From Pleurotus ostreatus/Saccharomyces cerevisiae fusant (taxonomy: Eukaryota; Opisthokonta), in assembly GCA_024196135.1 (NCBI GenBank), contig JAMQCK010000560.1, positions 1 to 19,959 on the forward strand: a stretch of 19,959 nt of DNA. Reading direction: 5' to 3'. The notes under the pieces were generated by a model. It saw only the letters and a program-made list of their open reading frames with translations. It made no database searches and was not told where the DNA came from. The position numbers were made by a program, and so were the translations under genes. Positions 18,197 through 19,959 of the stretch are shown in pieces; the first letter of the stretch is position 1, and each line of letters starts with the position of its first letter.

Positions 18197-18696
18197 ATGT
18201 CTGCCAAGTCAGTCCTCCTTTCCACCGCGCGACGTGCTGTCTCACAAGTGTAGGAAACGGCTCTCTCGACGCGGCTTTCCTTTACTCATCGACGAAACGC
18301 CTAAACTGCGAAACCTCCGCCTTCCAGATGTTTATCCTAGATATGGCTTTGGATGGATTGTGCCCGCACGCGCGCTTATGCGTCTTGCCGAGGAAAGAAC
18401 TGGCGAGCCTTGTCTAGATCACCTCAGCTATGGCTTGCAGCTTCTCCGAAAAGCCGGCCTCCCGTGAGTGGTGCACCATCCTCTTCGACAGTCCCTAACC
18501 GTATACTGGTAGAGACGGTGAATATGATTTCTGGCCCCTCTTTCCACATGGCCAGTTAACGACGTTGTGGTACATTGCCACAAACGAGTCGCCAGAGAAG
18601 CGCGACCTTGCCTCTAACGAGGAGTACGTTGAGAGGGCGAAGGCGGCACTGGGGCAGACTGAGGAGGGAAAATGGTACCACATGGATCTCTTCTAG
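18197..18696 (+). CDS. small protein of unknown function, right copy (134 aa)
   Basis: No known family is recognised. The three-exon model is 18197-18207, 18254-18463 and 18513-18696. Introns 18208-18253 (gtcagt...gtgtag) and 18464-18512 (gtgagt...tggtag) leave 405 nt in phase, 134 aa plus TAG. The first exon is only 11 nt. The protein has a basic start, then RRGFPLLIDETPKLRNLRLP, DVYPRYGFGWIV, a helical stretch with RALMRLAEERTG, SYGLQLLRKAGLP, and a C-terminal half with FWPLFPHGQ, WYIATNESPEKRDL and EEGKWYHMDLF. There is no signal peptide, membrane helix, or obvious Cys/His cluster. Conserved aromatic residues suggest a compact globular domain. It lies 337 bp after the EEP gene on the same strand, the same arrangement as at the left edge. 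Both introns match positions in the left copy, supporting the model. Confidence 0.7.
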
Positions 18697-19198
18697 CCAA
18701 GTTTACTTGCGAATTAAACATGCCATAAATGAGGATGCAGAGGCGGCAAGGATGGAACCTACCGCAGACACGATTACGCGTACAAGAGTATGTATCTTCG
18801 TTTTCATGGCGCTACATCCCACGTCCCTATGCGTCTCAACTTGCAGATGGACACTAGGCATGATAACCGATGAAGGGATGCGCTTGCACGCAAGCCTGAC
18901 TGTACGTTGACTCGTTTTGAGCTAGGCCGGAACCTCATTAATTCAATCAAGTGATAGTATTCAACGCCAACATACTGCATACGACGGCATGGGGAGGGTC
19001 GGGTCGGTAGGTAATGGTATGGTACATGTAGATGATGCGCCTGAGGCTCATAAGATACTTGCTTGACCAAGAAATGCGTAAGATAGAAGGAAGATACTTA
19101 GTGTCCATGCAACAGATTGATTTCACGTTCTGGGATGCCAGCGTTCACGTTCCACGTTCAATGAGGCCCTCGATATCGCTCACTGGCCGGGGAGACGC
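18697..19198. other. intergenic region between the small gene and the Cep57-like gene
   Basis: The two flanking genes are convergent, so this 502-bp stretch is expected to be two 3' flanks. I see no open frame with recognisable motifs, no tRNA, and no repeat. Confidence 0.5.
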
Positions 19199-19959
19199 TC
19201 ACGCCATTGTCCTCCGCAGAGCCGACGCCCCTGACCGACCGAGCGACGACGCGGGGGCCGAGCGCCTGCTCTCCTTGGGCGGCACGACGCTCTCCGCGAC
19301 CGGCTTGTCCTTGTAGTTCAGCAAGTCGTAGAGGGAAGCGATTTGGTCGCCCTTTGACACAATCAGCAAAGCGAAGCTACACCCCGGTCGATGTACACAC
19401 CTTCTGCTCCAGAACATCAACGACCTCACGGAGATGCTGCGCCAGGATGTTACGCTTCCGCACATCCGACGCCGCATCCATGTCTTTGTACTGGTCCGCG
19501 AACTCGACGTACACTCTGAAGAGCGCGTTAGCAATCAGTCCCTCCCAACATCGAATTTGACTCACCCCTTATAGTGCGTAAAGTCATCCTCGAGCTCGCG
19601 GATGACGCGCGCGAGCACCGTCTGCGGCGGCAGACCCTTGTTCTTCCCCTCCTTGGCCCAGTCAAACGCCTGGCGCACCCGGTCGTCGCCGGCGGCAGGC
19701 GACGTGGCCTCCTCTTCGGAGGCCTCCGCGAAACCTTCATCGTCTGAGTCCGCGTTGGCGCGACGGCTGTCCTCGGCGTCGACCGTCGCTCGCCTGTGAT
19801 CGTCATCGCCATGCCTGTGACCGTCGTCGTGCTCGTGCTGGTGATCCGCATCGTGCTTTGGACCCTTCGAGCGCCGCCGCCTATCGCAGACCGTGCAAGT
19901 ATGCTGGTTGTGGTCAGGCGCGGAGAAGAACAACCGCTCGAGCCGCGCGCCCCGAATCT
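19199..19959 (-). CDS. Cep57/Ppc89-type spindle-pole (microtubule-organising centre) protein, C-terminal part
   Basis: Three exons are visible: from beyond 19959 to 19566, then 19515-19401 and 19351-19199, in phase with introns of 50 and 49 nt. The stop is TGA at 19201-19199. The frame is open to the right edge, so the start lies outside. Before the domain is ERLFFSAPDHNQHTCTVC, a segment I associate with fungal members. A run rich in His and Asp follows (HDADHQHEHDDGHRHGDDDH), then an acidic linker. The C-terminal domain, LPPQTVLARVIRELEDDF, coiled-coil-like sequence, and LEQKGDQIASLYDLLNYKDK, fits the Cep57 microtubule-binding domain pattern ending in K-x-DQI-x-x-LYD. Known relatives are human Cep57 and the S. 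pombe spindle-pole scaffold Ppc89. The assignment is by motif only. The tail after the domain is Ser/Arg-rich. Confidence 0.75.

Noticed and set aside
1..19959. tRNA, rRNA, CRISPR array, transposon or integrase
   Set aside because: Looked for on both strands by eye; no cloverleaf arms, repeat-spacer pattern, terminal repeats with target duplications, or transposase motifs were found.

Overview
The window looks like nuclear DNA of a filamentous basidiomycete, probably an agaricomycete. It is GC-rich, the genes are closely packed, and they are split by many very short spliceosomal introns (about 45-65 nt, GT-AG with CTNAC-type branch sites). The proteins are typical of such fungi. I cannot name the species. 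Exon boundaries below were set by reading frame, splice signals and remembered family patterns, without alignment software.

Layout, left to right. (1) 1-446, minus: the 5' part of a small unknown gene that runs off the left edge. (2) 719 to about 960, minus: the last ~60 codons of an endonuclease/exonuclease/phosphatase (EEP) gene. (3) 1103-2605, minus: a seven-exon family PL9 pectate lyase gene with one in-frame TAG inside its calcium site. (4) 2606-3887: a gene-poor stretch ending in the promoter of (5), 3888-7163, plus, the mitochondrial 2-oxoglutarate dehydrogenase E1 (1001 aa, six exons). (6) 7793-10549, plus: an allantoate-permease-type (Dal5/ACS) MFS transporter in 25 exons. (7) 10709-12855, minus: a DHA1-type MFS drug/polyamine transporter in 12 exons, convergent with (6). 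(8) 13310-16605, minus: a large YEATS-domain nuclear protein. (9) 16898-17859, plus: a longer copy of the EEP gene, carrying one in-frame TAG and one frameshift. (10) 18197-18696, plus: the second, intact copy of the small unknown gene (134 aa). (11) 19199 to beyond 19959, minus: the C-terminal part of a Cep57/Ppc89-like spindle-pole protein.

The most notable structure is the pair (1)+(2) versus (9)+(10). The same two genes, in the same order and with the same spacer, lie at the two ends of the window in opposite orientation. Blocks of the non-coding spacer look more alike between the copies than the protein-coding part of the small gene does. The EEP gene is damaged in both copies (a 3' remnant at left; nonsense plus frameshift at right), while the small gene stays open in both.

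The genes do not form one pathway. OGDH, the YEATS protein and the Cep57-like protein are housekeeping. The PL9 gene and the two transporters fit a plant-matter-degrading, nutrient-scavenging fungus. I found no rRNA, tRNA, CRISPR array or recognisable transposon.
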